Positions 8,614 through 17,998 of a DNA stretch of 64,000 bases are shown piece after piece (within the stretch, counting starts at the first letter, position 1; each line of letters begins with the position of its first letter). The notes under the pieces were generated by a model. It saw nothing but the letters and a program-made list of their open reading frames with translations, was not told the origin of the DNA and did no database searches. A program made the position numbers and the translations under genes. The DNA comes from Myxococcota bacterium (GTDB lineage Bacteria; Myxococcota; UBA727; JABDBI01): assembly GCA_040387835.1 (NCBI GenBank), contig JAZKCZ010000001.1, forward strand, positions 449,444 through 513,443. The letters run 5' to 3'.

Positions 8614-9318
8614 CTACTCCTGTACCACGGTGCCGATTTTTTCACCGCTCAAAATTCGTTTAATATTGCCCGGTTCAGTCATATTGAAGACGTAAATTGG
8701 CATATTGTTATCTTTCGAAAGTGAGATTGCCGTTGAATCCATCACTTTTAAATCTTTGTTTAGAACATCTTTATAAGTCAGATTGGCAAACATCTGCGCG
8801 TTGGGATTATGGGCCGGATCGCTGTCATAGACGCCGTCGACCTTCGTGGCTTTGAAAATGGCATCGGCGTGGATTTCCATCGCTCTCAGCGCTGCGGTTG
8901 TATCGGTGGTAAAATACGGGTTTCCGGTACCAGCGGCGAAAATAACCACACGGCCTTTTTCCAAATGCCTAACAGCTCGTCTTCGAATGTAGGGCTCGCA
9001 CAACTCAGACATGGTAATGGCCGATTGCACGCGCGTAGGCACCCCTTGTCTTTCCAAAGCATCTTGAAGGGCCAACGAGTTAAGAACAGTCGCCAACATG
9101 CCCATGTAATCCGCAGATGAGCGGTCCATGCCTTGCGTGCTCGCAGCCAAGCCACGGAAAATATTTCCGCCGCCAATCACAAGCGCTACCTCAATGCCCA
9201 TGGCGTGTATTTCTTTGATTTCTTCGGCCATGCTTAGAATCACTTTGGGATCGATTCCGAAGCCTTGGCTGCCTTGAAGGGCTTCGCCAGACAATTTCAG
9301 TAGAATTCGTTTGAACAT
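8614..9318 (-). CDS. pyrH: UMP kinase
   Basis: 234 residues. [11 protein letters not shown] at the N-terminus, [10 protein letters not shown] around residue 50 and the DPAHNPNA loop are hallmarks of bacterial UMP kinases (amino-acid kinase fold). It phosphorylates UMP to UDP with ATP. The usual upstream neighbours rpsB and tsf are absent; a 67-base gap leads to the divergent larC-like gene instead. Confidence 0.97.
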   Translation of the reverse strand: MFKRILLKLSGEALQGSQGFGIDPKVILSMAEEIKEIHAMGIEVALVIGGGNIFRGLAASTQGMDRSSADYMGMLATVLNSLALQDALERQGVPTRVQSAITMSELCEPYIRRRAVRHLEKGRVVIFAAGTGNPYFTTDTTAALRAMEIHADAIFKATKVDGVYDSDPAHNPNAQMFANLTYKDVLNKDLKVMDSTAISLSKDNNMPIYVFNMTEPGNIKRILSGEKIGTVVQE

Positions 9319-9385
9319 AAGACCATCTATTTTGACGAATTTATTTCAAGAAAACAAGGGCTGTGTTACAAATTAGCCAATCACT

Positions 9386-10564
9386 ATGTCTTCTTCTCGT
9401 CTTTTACATTTCGACCTAAGCAATGGTTGTACCGGTCGATCACTTTGCGCTGCTCTGATCGACCTCGGCGTATCGGCCAATATCTTAAAGCAGGCATTTT
9501 CTGCCATTAACTTAAATGCCATTCAACCAGTATATTCAAATCATAATTTAGAATTTTTAGATGAGACTGGTCGTTCTATTGATAGCCCTGCCATCGCTCA
9601 GTCAAATATCTCTGATAAAAACACCGCCTTCAAAGCAAAACCAAAATGGCACTTATCCCTTTCGCATCAGGATGCACCTAAGATGGCGCTGCCTGATGTG
9701 GGTGATTTAGCAAAAAATCTAGACCCGATTCCAGCGGCGCTGTTTCAGAAAGCAAAACGCTTTCTCGAAGATGCCGGCCACCGCCCCAGCCTAGCCGATT
9801 ACTGTGACATGGTCAGCTTTTGCGTTCTTTTGGCAGAGCTTGACCCCAGCTCAATCTCGGCCAGTCGCGTCCCTCTAGCGTTTTCACACGACAACCCGAA
9901 TCGTAGCGTTATCTTAGCCCTCAGCGAATCAATCCCCGTGTTTGAAAAAGAATGGCCTGCGCCAACTTGTGATGTCACGGGTCTTGCACTTTTAAAGGCA
10001 AGCGCATCTCATTTTGGCGCAAGAGGCGAAAGCCAACTCCTCAAAATGGGCATAGCCAAAATGCCCGAAATCAGAGCGCTACTTTGTCAAAAAAACGTTA
10101 CCACGGGACCTAAATTGGATGCCGTGGTAGAAATCAGCGCGCAAATCACCAATACGCAAATCCTATCCGAAATCATTCACAGGCTAAATCAAATTGGCAC
10201 CAAGAAAGTCTGGACCACTCAAGTGATGGACCAAGGTTTCGGATCCAAAACGCTCATCAAAGCTATCGCCCTGGAAAGTGATAAAACCAAAGTTATCGAA
10301 GCTCTCTTGATTTTAGCAGAGGCCTCAGACGTTCAAGTTCAAACCATCGAACAGTTCAGCCTACTAAAGCGCGTAACCGCTGTCACCTTAGGCCGCTCCC
10401 AAAAACTCCAAGTTTGCAGAGTCAACGAGTGCCTCTGGGGCGAGCGAATTCTACGAGTCGATCCTTTGTTAGAAGATTTACAAGCTCTGGCCAAAGAATC
10501 TAACAGCGCCCAAGAAATCATTCGCGCAGACGTGTTAAGTGCTTGGAAGAAAAGCAACTCTTAA
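9386..10564 (+). CDS. Divergent LarC (DUF111) family protein
   Basis: 392 residues. The N-terminus HFDLSNGCTGRSL aligns with the LarC opening (D-FSGISGDM). VTGLALLKAS (near residue 195) matches the PTG-ALL motif, and the C-terminal half has VVEISAQITNTQIL with VWTTQVMDQGFGSK, resembling the E-NIDDM and V-TPI-MKKGRPG blocks. LarC inserts nickel (CTP-dependent cyclometallation) to finish the nickel-pincer cofactor of LarA-type racemases. Several key acidic and Gly residues are changed and the usual His-rich loop is absent. larA, larB and larE are not in the window, so activity is doubtful. Its stop shares four bases with the convergent symporter gene. Confidence 0.65.
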   Translation: MSSSRLLHFDLSNGCTGRSLCAALIDLGVSANILKQAFSAINLNAIQPVYSNHNLEFLDETGRSIDSPAIAQSNISDKNTAFKAKPKWHLSLSHQDAPKMALPDVGDLAKNLDPIPAALFQKAKRFLEDAGHRPSLADYCDMVSFCVLLAELDPSSISASRVPLAFSHDNPNRSVILALSESIPVFEKEWPAPTCDVTGLALLKASASHFGARGESQLLKMGIAKMPEIRALLCQKNVTTGPKLDAVVEISAQITNTQILSEIIHRLNQIGTKKVWTTQVMDQGFGSKTLIKAIALESDKTKVIEALLILAEASDVQVQTIEQFSLLKRVTAVTLGRSQKLQVCRVNECLWGERILRVDPLLEDLQALAKESNSAQEIIRADVLSAWKKSNS

Positions 10565-11817
10565 GCGGTCTTTATATTTTTACGTTCGCTATAATCAACA
10601 ACTGTTGCGCAGACAAGATCTCCGCTGACATTCAAAACGGTACGACACATATCAAGCAGGCGATCGACTCCGAGCACCAAACCGATTCCCTCAACGGGAA
10701 TGCCTACAGACTGCAGGACAATGGCAATCAACGGTATTGACCCGCCTGGAACACCAGCGGTGCCCATACCAGCTATAACCGACATAAACAAAACAACGAT
10801 TTGTTGATCAAAACCGAGCTGAATGCCGAATATCTGAGCCAAGAACAAAACAGTCACACCTTCAAACAAAGCGGTACCGTTTTGATTGGCAGCCGACCCA
10901 ATCGTCAAGACAAAGGAGCTTATATTCCTATCTAAGCCTAGATTGGTCTCCGCGACTCGAATCGAAGTTGGCAAAGTAGCATTGGAAGACGAGGTCGAAA
11001 AAGCCGTGACCATCACTTCACGAATCTGCGTAAAAAACTGCAACGGCGATTTTTTGGCATAAAGCTTTAAGATTAAACTAAAAACAACAAACTGTTGAAC
11101 CGCAAGCCCTAGCAACACCACAACAACAAATTTACCCAGATTACCAATCAGCGAAAATCCAAACTTGGCAGTCATGGAAAACATTAGCCCGGCTACTCCA
11201 AATGGCGCCAGCATCATCGCAAAATCCACAATCTTCATCGAAACATCGCGTAAGCTTTCCAGCACACCAACCAGCGGATCTTTGGTTTGATCTTTTCCAA
11301 CCAGCAATAAAGCGACCCCAAAAATCAGCGAGAACACCATAAAGGCAACCATGTCGCCCTCGAGCGCTTTGGTCGCAGCCAAGAGAGGATTTTTAGGGAT
11401 AAGCGAAACCAACGATTCTGTAAAAGTCTGATTAGAAACCGGCGGCGGTACCACAGGCATCATGGGGCCAAGCTGTTTAATAATATTCGGGTCAAGCCCA
11501 GCGCCCGGTTGCAAAAGCGTCACCAAAACGAGCCCCACCAAAACCGATATGGGCGCTGCTATCAACGTATAGAGCAGCGATTTGACCCCCACCCTGCCCA
11601 ATTTGGAAAAATCCTTCAACTCAACGATGGCAATCACCAAAGATGAAAAGACCAATGGCACCACAACCATAAAGATTAGGCGCAAAAAGAACTGACCCAT
11701 CGGCTGAGCCACATACGCAATAACGACGTCAAGCCACGGGCCCTGCCACTGATGGCACAGCAAACCTAGGAAAGTTCCTAAAACTAATCCGAGAATAATC
11801 CAAAGCGGTCGGTTCAT
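10561..11817 (-). CDS. Dicarboxylate/amino acid:cation symporter (DAACS family)
   Basis: About 418 residues from the ATG at 11817, which puts the first membrane helix (LWIILGLVLGTFLGLL) at the N-terminus as in relatives; an in-frame start at 11856 would add 13 residues. Family hallmarks are the serine-rich hairpin SSSNATLPTS, NQNGTALFEG (the NMDGT region) and DRLLDMCRTVLNVSGD. These transporters move aspartate, glutamate or C4-dicarboxylates across the inner membrane with Na+ or H+. NQNGT in place of NMDGT alters a cation-site motif, so the coupling ion may differ. Its 3' end overlaps the larC-like stop by four bases. Confidence 0.9.
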   Translation of the reverse strand: MNRPLWIILGLVLGTFLGLLCHQWQGPWLDVVIAYVAQPMGQFFLRLIFMVVVPLVFSSLVIAIVELKDFSKLGRVGVKSLLYTLIAAPISVLVGLVLVTLLQPGAGLDPNIIKQLGPMMPVVPPPVSNQTFTESLVSLIPKNPLLAATKALEGDMVAFMVFSLIFGVALLLVGKDQTKDPLVGVLESLRDVSMKIVDFAMMLAPFGVAGLMFSMTAKFGFSLIGNLGKFVVVVLLGLAVQQFVVFSLILKLYAKKSPLQFFTQIREVMVTAFSTSSSNATLPTSIRVAETNLGLDRNISSFVLTIGSAANQNGTALFEGVTVLFLAQIFGIQLGFDQQIVVLFMSVIAGMGTAGVPGGSIPLIAIVLQSVGIPVEGIGLVLGVDRLLDMCRTVLNVSGDLVCATVVDYSERKNIKTA

Positions 11818-11884
11818 GTGGCTTGGCAATCTGCATGAATTGCCGATATTCATCAAGGGGTGTTAAAGTCGGCTATATGCTAAC

Positions 11885-13546
11885 ATGGAATCTATGGTCA
11901 CTCGTCCAGGCAATTTTAACGCAGTTACTCATGAAATAACTGAAGTGGAGCACGAATCACAAACACAGCATTTAGAGCCCTCCCTTCTGCTTGAGTCGCT
12001 GCCGACGTCTAAAATCGCAGCACCCTCTGCGCCAGCGCCCAACTTTAAATCGATTCAAGAAGGGTGCGCTGATTTCGATGTTCCGGCTTTTTTAACCGGC
12101 AAATATGCTGACCCAAAGGCGCAAGCAAAGAATCATCAAGTTCTCGATCAGTCGGTGGCTTCTTTAAAAACATTGGCGCACAGCTACATTCAGCGTGGCT
12201 TATCCAAACCTGATGCATACAAACAAGTCCTGAGAGATATTGACTCGCATGATGATGAACAGTTCCAAAGCTATCGCGCCGCTCCAACAAAAACCGGACT
12301 TTCAGCGCCTAAAAGCACATACGCTGTCCGCACCGCTTTACTAAAAGCAAGTCTAGATGAATCCGGAGGCCTTGAAAGCTATCAAGTCTACATGCGGAAT
12401 TCAGAGCAACTTTTAGCTGACCCCAGCAAGAAGTGGGAAGCTATTGAGAATCCTCGAAACTGGGTGTTTGAAGCTCAAGGTAAGCATGCCAACTATCTAT
12501 TGTTCAGCTACGTGAAGGCAAGAGAATTGGCGAAAGGCGTCCGCAGCAGCGATAGAAGGTCATTGGTACTTTTGAAAGGCGGATTTGGCGCAGGCAAAAC
12601 AGCTCATGCCAAAACCGAATACGGCTCGATGGTCAACGGTGTGGTCGCGCCGGATGGTGCTAAACGCGACGCAGGGCGAAAATCCGATGAAACGATTACC
12701 CATGCCGCCGTTCATGTTGAAGGTTCACAGATGGCTTACGAAGTGTTCGATGAACTCATTAAAAGCGACCTCAAACAGGTAGCATATGATTCTTCCTTAA
12801 GTAGACCTAGTGATTTAAAGGCCTATTTGGAAAAGGCTGAAAAAGGCCAGCGAGTAGCGCTCGTGCGCGATATTTCCAGGCCAGATACACTGCGCATGCT
12901 CACGGTCCTGAAAAGAAATGTGAATGGAGAAGATCCCAGAATTCCCGTACGCGACGTTATTGCCGGTGCTGTGAGAGACAAGGCCGGGCGCGCTGAAGTC
13001 ATGAACACATTGATGAAACGTCAAACGGATTCTAAACACGAATATCATCTGGTTTGCGGCGGAGATGATGGTTCGCCATTTCGAGAAGTGGTTCAGTTCC
13101 TTTCAGATGGAACACCTCCCAGAATCTCCGATCCAAGGCTTTTGGAAAGCCAAGGGGTCAGGTGGGACGAAGCGAGCAGGCAATTTAAAGCGCTTCAAAC
13201 AGAAGGTGAGCTCAAAATGACCCTGGAGACACAAATGCGGCGCTCTGTGAGAGAAACGCTGGCCGACTACACCGGACTTTCGACAAGGAGTAGCCAGGAT
13301 TATGAGACCACTTTTACTAAACGCATCTTGCTTGATACGCCTCTTACAGGCGCAGATCCCCACGCTTGGTACACCGCCCTGAGCCCGCGAATGCGGCAAG
13401 CTATATCAGAGAGCGATTTCGTTGCAGTGATGAACACAATCGATTTTGCTACCTTAAGCGGAAAGCAGCCTATTACTTTTATGGACTTGCCTCTTGGTGC
13501 GGCTTTGGATTTCAACTCCAGGCTTCGCTCGAATCCATGGGCTTAG
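11885..13546 (+). CDS. Large P-loop protein, zeta-toxin-like
   Basis: 553 residues, no signal peptide, disordered first 60 residues. A Walker A loop, LLKGGFGAGKT, lies near residue 236. It is followed by an APDGAKRD segment and THAAVHVEGSQMAYEVFDE, an order reminiscent of zeta/PezT kinases, which phosphorylate UDP-sugar peptidoglycan precursors. The flanking 230 residues on each side are not recognised. No small epsilon-type antitoxin precedes it. It ends one base before the convergent Fic gene. It may be a toxin, an effector or an unrelated P-loop kinase; the sequence supports only the P-loop and a general zeta resemblance. Confidence 0.5.
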   Translation: MESMVTRPGNFNAVTHEITEVEHESQTQHLEPSLLLESLPTSKIAAPSAPAPNFKSIQEGCADFDVPAFLTGKYADPKAQAKNHQVLDQSVASLKTLAHSYIQRGLSKPDAYKQVLRDIDSHDDEQFQSYRAAPTKTGLSAPKSTYAVRTALLKASLDESGGLESYQVYMRNSEQLLADPSKKWEAIENPRNWVFEAQGKHANYLLFSYVKARELAKGVRSSDRRSLVLLKGGFGAGKTAHAKTEYGSMVNGVVAPDGAKRDAGRKSDETITHAAVHVEGSQMAYEVFDELIKSDLKQVAYDSSLSRPSDLKAYLEKAEKGQRVALVRDISRPDTLRMLTVLKRNVNGEDPRIPVRDVIAGAVRDKAGRAEVMNTLMKRQTDSKHEYHLVCGGDDGSPFREVVQFLSDGTPPRISDPRLLESQGVRWDEASRQFKALQTEGELKMTLETQMRRSVRETLADYTGLSTRSSQDYETTFTKRILLDTPLTGADPHAWYTALSPRMRQAISESDFVAVMNTIDFATLSGKQPITFMDLPLGAALDFNSRLRSNPWA

Positions 13547-13547
13547 T

Positions 13548-14612
13548 TTACAGGCTTTTTTGGGAGCCTTGGCTATACCACACGCCTCTACCTTGGCCGT
13601 GGCGGTCGAGACTGCCCCCAGCCACCAGTTTTTTTAAGTGAAACTTAATTGAACTTTTAGGAGCATCTATGGCCAGTTCTATATCATGCATCGTTAGTCT
13701 CTCTTTCTGTTTAGAGAGTTCATGTATTTTTTCAGATAATTCAGGCAAACTAGATGTCTTCAAGGTCGTTTCAAATTTTGCTTCCAAGTTTCGTTTTTGC
13801 TTTTGTAGCGCTCCAAAAAAGAATCTCAGCCAAGGGTCATAAACGGGTTCATCGCCTTTTAAAGTTCCTTGAGTTCTTCTTAAAGCGATATAATAGCGAT
13901 CTTTATTTGCTTCAATAACTGTTTCCAAAGACGAGTAAGGCACGTATTCGTATCCAGATTTTAGCAATAACAATGTTGTTAATATGCGAGATAATCGCCC
14001 ATTTCCGTCCTGGAATGGATGAATCGCTAAAAAATGAACAGTAAAGATAGCGATGACCACCAACGGGTGCATGCTTCGATCTTCGAAATGATCGCGTGCC
14101 CAATCTACAAGGTCTTTCATAGCTCTAGGCGTATCAAATGGTGTTGCCGTTTCAAAAACAACGCCGATGCTTTTTCCGTCAGCGTCAAATGCCTCTACGT
14201 GATTCGAGAATTTCTTATAATCTCCACGATGCCTTTGATCCTTGGCCACATATTGAAGTAGACGGGCATGCAGTTGCCTGACGTAGTTTTCGGTTAAACG
14301 CAGTTCTTGGTACGATTCATAGACCAAATTAATGGCTTCTGCGTAGCCAGCGACTTCCTCTTCATCACGGTTTTTAAAAGAATTTAAATCAAGTCTTTCC
14401 AATAGCTCAGCGATCTCTTGGTCGGTTAGTTTTACGCCTTCTATCCGGGTGGAAGAGCCAATGCTTTCAATTGTAGCAACTTTTCGAAGGAGATTTAACT
14501 TTTCGCGCGGAATGCCCGCAGCGTTCGAAAAGCGTCCCTTAAATTCGTCCACTTCACTCAGGATTTGAACAATTTCAGAGGTGAGTTGAATCTCAACCGG
14601 CAATTGCGCCAT
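13548..14612 (-). CDS. Fic family protein with C-terminal winged helix
   Basis: 354 residues. The Fic core HPFQDGNGRLSR starts at His198. The inhibitory motif S-TRI-EG (Glu58) is N-terminal, the class II arrangement in which Glu58 blocks ATP until relieved. The C-terminal 60 residues look like a DNA-binding winged helix (MHDIELAI then SSIKFHLKKL and a wing). Fic enzymes transfer AMP or other NMPs to target hydroxyls. A strong AAGGAG Shine-Dalgarno precedes the start, directly abutting four 10-bp repeats, so autoregulation by the winged helix is plausible. It lies 77 bases downstream of uvrC in the same direction. Confidence 0.9.
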   Translation of the reverse strand: MAQLPVEIQLTSEIVQILSEVDEFKGRFSNAAGIPREKLNLLRKVATIESIGSSTRIEGVKLTDQEIAELLERLDLNSFKNRDEEEVAGYAEAINLVYESYQELRLTENYVRQLHARLLQYVAKDQRHRGDYKKFSNHVEAFDADGKSIGVVFETATPFDTPRAMKDLVDWARDHFEDRSMHPLVVIAIFTVHFLAIHPFQDGNGRLSRILTTLLLLKSGYEYVPYSSLETVIEANKDRYYIALRRTQGTLKGDEPVYDPWLRFFFGALQKQKRNLEAKFETTLKTSSLPELSEKIHELSKQKERLTMHDIELAIDAPKSSIKFHLKKLVAGGSLDRHGQGRGVWYSQGSQKSL

Positions 14613-14620
14613 TTTACACT

Positions 14621-14660
14621 CCTTGGCCGATCTTGGCCGATCTTGGCCGATCTTAGCCGA
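14621..14660. repeat. Four 10-bp tandem repeats upstream of fic
   Basis: Four consecutive copies of a decamer, TCTTGGCCGA on the plus strand with one base change in the first and in the fourth copy. They lie immediately upstream of the fic Shine-Dalgarno and downstream of uvrC. The unit equals about one helical turn, so a DNA-binding protein would see all copies on the same face. This could be an operator or a slippage-prone spacer. Confidence 0.9.
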
Positions 14661-14689
14661 TTAAGCGTAAAAAGGCAATAATTGGCGTT

Positions 14690-16312
14690 TTAAGGCTTCT
14701 GAAATATTCGTTTTTGGCGCTTGGCCCGGTGGGTTGTAATGGCAAAACGGTGAGCTTCATCTCGAATTCGCTCAAGCAAATACCGCTCTTTGCTGTGCTC
14801 TTTCAGCATGATGCCATCTTTGCGGTTAGGCAAAAACAGCCGTTCAGGATCCTTGGCAATGGCTGCAATGTTGAGTTCCAGACCCGCATCTTTCGCTACC
14901 GCGAGCGCAACCCCAAGTTGGCCTTTACCACCGTCGACCAAGAGCAAATCGGGGAAATCACCTTTCTTTAGTCTTCGGGTGAGCACTTCGCGCATCATGG
15001 CGTAGTCGTCTGTGCCTTCCACAGTTTTGATATTATACTTTCGATAGCGAGATTTTTCGGGAACACCGTCGATAAAGCAGACTTGTGAAGCCACGGCATC
15101 GGTACCTTGAAAAAGCGATACATCGAAGCACTCGATGACTCTTGGTATTGCCTGCATTTCGGCGCACTTTCGCAAGGCTTCTAGGCTGTCTTCATGCGAT
15201 TGGATTCTTTTGAGGCGCTCCTCAAGAGCGTGTCTTGCGTTTTGTTCGGCGATCTCCAACAGGGTTTTTAAAGGGCCACGTTGCGGGGTGACAATCTTTG
15301 GAAAACCTTCGCCTGATGTCGGCAGACCGGAATCGCCTTCGACCAAAACCAGAGGACAAACCACTTGATGCGGCCAGTCTTCACTCGGCAGATTCGCATA
15401 AAATTGTGACAGAAATCCGGAAAACAAATCGCGCGTTGGGAACTCTTGCTCATCAAAAGCATAATGTTCAGCCCCCTCAACCCGGCCGGCTCGCACTGGC
15501 AGACGCACGATTTCTAAATATCCCGCTTGTCTGGCAACACCATAGATGTCCTCATTTTCTCGCTTACTTAAGCGATGAGTGGTTTGGCCCGTGGTGGAGT
15601 CTTTGATGGCTTTGACTTGGTCCCGGATTTGAGCGGCGCGTTCAAACTGCTCGCTTTCAACGGCTTGCCACATCAAAACCTGTAGGCGTTTTTCAACCTC
15701 GCGCGTTTGGCCTTTCAAAAACAAGCCCACGTTGTCCATTTCGCCGGCATACTCTGTCACGGGGAAAACGCATGGCGCTAAGCAACGGCCCATATCATGT
15801 TGAATGCACGGGCGGTCTCTATGGTCTATCACTCTGTCGGAACAGGTTCTGAGCTTAAAATGCTTATTGATTTGAGCGACAGTTTCCCTGAGTTTGGTTG
15901 CCGATGGGTATGGACCAAAATAGCGCGCGTTATCTTTATTCGGCTTCCGCACAATTTCAAGCCTTGGGAACTTGGCATGGAGTGCGCCTTTTTCCTTCGG
16001 CCTGGCCAGTCTCAAAGAGATAAAGCGCTTATCATCCTTAAGCAGGATATTATATTTAGGGTTATGAAGTTGAACCAGCGTCTGCTCTAGAAGAAGTGCT
16101 TCAGTATCGTTACGCACCACCACAACTTCGATCTTGTCTAAAATTCGGTCTAACCAGCCCACAAATGCGCGAGTGTCTTGGCCGGTGAAATAGCTGCGAA
16201 TGCGGTTTCTTAAATTGATTGCCTTGCCGACATAAAATATTTTCCCAGCTTTGTTTTTCATTAAATAGCAGCCCGGGGCTTCCGGGAATGAATCAAACTG
16301 GATCTCTGGCAT
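14690..16312 (-). CDS. uvrC: UvrABC excinuclease subunit C, lacking C-terminal HhH domain
   Basis: 540 residues; most UvrC proteins have about 600. The GIY-YIG nuclease domain (PGCYLMKNKAGKIFYVGKA, residues 13-31) makes the 3' cut. The UVR motif near residues 205-235 binds UvrB, and the RNase H-like domain (IECFDVSLFQGTDAVAS, then LLLVDGGKGQL) makes the 5' cut. The protein ends shortly after RDEAHRFAITTHR, exactly where the tandem helix-hairpin-helix DNA-binding domain normally begins. No HhH sequence is found in other frames downstream, so the loss is not a simple frameshift. Its 5' end overlaps the permease gene by 20 bases. Confidence 0.94.
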   Translation of the reverse strand: MPEIQFDSFPEAPGCYLMKNKAGKIFYVGKAINLRNRIRSYFTGQDTRAFVGWLDRILDKIEVVVVRNDTEALLLEQTLVQLHNPKYNILLKDDKRFISLRLARPKEKGALHAKFPRLEIVRKPNKDNARYFGPYPSATKLRETVAQINKHFKLRTCSDRVIDHRDRPCIQHDMGRCLAPCVFPVTEYAGEMDNVGLFLKGQTREVEKRLQVLMWQAVESEQFERAAQIRDQVKAIKDSTTGQTTHRLSKRENEDIYGVARQAGYLEIVRLPVRAGRVEGAEHYAFDEQEFPTRDLFSGFLSQFYANLPSEDWPHQVVCPLVLVEGDSGLPTSGEGFPKIVTPQRGPLKTLLEIAEQNARHALEERLKRIQSHEDSLEALRKCAEMQAIPRVIECFDVSLFQGTDAVASQVCFIDGVPEKSRYRKYNIKTVEGTDDYAMMREVLTRRLKKGDFPDLLLVDGGKGQLGVALAVAKDAGLELNIAAIAKDPERLFLPNRKDGIMLKEHSKERYLLERIRDEAHRFAITTHRAKRQKRIFQKP

Positions 16313-17075
16313 CGCGCAACCAATCTCCTAAGAAGTTAAACAATAGCACTGATAAGGCGATACAAAGACCGGGAAGTATCACTAAATGCGGCGCAACGAA
16401 TAAATAGTTGACGCCCTGCTCCAAAAGAGCACCCCAAGAAGGCGTCCCCGGCGGCACACCCAAGCCCAAAAAGCTTAAACTTGCTTCTGCCAATATGAGC
16501 GATGAAATCCCAAAGCTACCCTGCACCCATAGAGGCCCCAAGATATTCGGCACGATATGCACAAACAGCACCCGCAGGGGAGACGCACCTAACGCAACCG
16601 CAGCAGTCACGTAATCGTGCTCTTTCACCACCAAAACTTGCGAGCGAGCCACGCGCGCATAACCAACCCAGCCAGTCGCACAAAGCGCAATGACCAAGTT
16701 CATCACCCCCGGTTTTAATACTGCCGCGATATACAGCGCAAGCAAAAGCCCTGGGAAGGCCATCAAGATATCCACCAGCCGCATCATAACGGTATCTACA
16801 AATCCACCCACATAAGCTGATACCGCCCCATAAATCACACCAAACACCATCGAGATGACCGTACAGGTAAGCGCAATGGCAAGCGAAATACGAGCGCCAT
16901 ACACAAGCCAAGTTAAGACATCGAAACCGTTCTCACCAAAGCCCAGACGCCCAGCTTCAAGACCCCTTAAATCAAGCGCCAAATTGAGGTCCAAACCGGC
17001 GCCACCTATTACCCATGGCCCAAGCAAAGCAACAAAAGTTAAAACGCCTAGACCTAAGACCAAGAAAGTTTTCAC
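16293..17075 (-). CDS. Peptide ABC transporter permease, DppC/OppC-like
   Basis: 260 residues with about five to six membrane helices. The EAA-loop region (ALGASPLRVLFVHIVPNI) that contacts the ATPase is present near residue 165. It overlaps the DppB-like gene by four bases and uvrC by 20, inside the gmk-to-uvrC operon. No ATPase gene (DppD/DppF) is in the window, so the transporter must borrow one from elsewhere. Confidence 0.92.
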   Translation of the reverse strand: MKTFLVLGLGVLTFVALLGPWVIGGAGLDLNLALDLRGLEAGRLGFGENGFDVLTWLVYGARISLAIALTCTVISMVFGVIYGAVSAYVGGFVDTVMMRLVDILMAFPGLLLALYIAAVLKPGVMNLVIALCATGWVGYARVARSQVLVVKEHDYVTAAVALGASPLRVLFVHIVPNILGPLWVQGSFGISSLILAEASLSFLGLGVPPGTPSWGALLEQGVNYLFVAPHLVILPGLCIALSVLLFNFLGDWLRDARDPV

Positions 17076-17998
17076 GACACCCTCACCCGAGGGTCAATGA
17101 GCCCGTAAACCCAGTCCGTCACCAAGTTTGTCACTACGTAGAAAAATGCGATCACCAAGACAACGCCCTGAACCATCGGCATGTCCAACTGCTGAATGCT
17201 CTCCAGCAACAACAGGCCAATCCCCGGCCAAGAAAAAATCTTCTCCACCACCACCGCGCCGGCCAATAAAGACCCCAGTTCCATGCCAATCACAGTTATC
17301 ACCGGCATCAAGGCATTGCGCAGCGCGTGTTTAAAATAAACCACCCGCTCCGAAAGGCCCTTCGCCCGAGCCGTTCGGATATAATCGGTCGACATAACTT
17401 CTAAAATCGAAGCGCGCGTAAACCGCATCTGCACCGCAGCCATGGCAAAGCCCAAACTAAGCGCCGGCAACACCAACGACAGAAGGCCATCGGTCGCGCC
17501 GCTAATCGGAAAAATAGACCAATAGATCGAAAATGCTAATAAGAGCAAAGGCGCAAAGAAAAAGCGCGGAACGCTTATTCCTAATAAAGCCACCAGTCTC
17601 AAAAATTGGTCCAACAAGCGCCCACGCTTCCAAGCAGCCATAACGCCCAAGATGGGACCTAAGCATATGGCAAACAGCATCGATGCCAGCGCCAAAACAC
17701 CGGTGTAAGGCAGTCGCCCAGCGATAATCGACATGACTGGTTCCCGTGTTCGGTAGCTGGTCAATTCATTGGTCGCGATTTTTTGAATGAAGTTTCCATA
17801 CTGTCTCAAATAACCAACTCTCACGCCATGAGCATCGGTCAAACCCAGATCTCTAGAAAGCTGCATCCGCGCCTGTTGAGTCGCCTGCTCCCCTAAAATA
17901 TGATCAACCGGATCGCCGGGCACCAGGCGAAGCATACCTGTCACAATCAGCGTTGCGCCAAAAAGCACCCAAAACACTTGAAACGCTTTAGATATCAT
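17072..17998 (-). CDS. Peptide ABC transporter permease, DppB/OppB-like
   Basis: 308 residues. The N-terminal helix and following LVPGDPVDHILGEQ (residues 25-38) are typical of the B-type permease. The EAA loop appears as TARAKGLSERVVYFKHALRN near residue 210. It forms the membrane channel with the C-type permease encoded next to it, and shares four-base overlaps with both neighbours. Confidence 0.93.
   Translation of the reverse strand: MISKAFQVFWVLFGATLIVTGMLRLVPGDPVDHILGEQATQQARMQLSRDLGLTDAHGVRVGYLRQYGNFIQKIATNELTSYRTREPVMSIIAGRLPYTGVLALASMLFAICLGPILGVMAAWKRGRLLDQFLRLVALLGISVPRFFFAPLLLLAFSIYWSIFPISGATDGLLSLVLPALSLGFAMAAVQMRFTRASILEVMSTDYIRTARAKGLSERVVYFKHALRNALMPVITVIGMELGSLLAGAVVVEKIFSWPGIGLLLLESIQQLDMPMVQGVVLVIAFFYVVTNLVTDWVYGLIDPRVRVS

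Noticed and set aside
15797-16090. 97-codon plus-strand frame within uvrC
   Set aside because: Lies opposite conserved UvrC codons; no ribosome-binding site and no protein-like motif.
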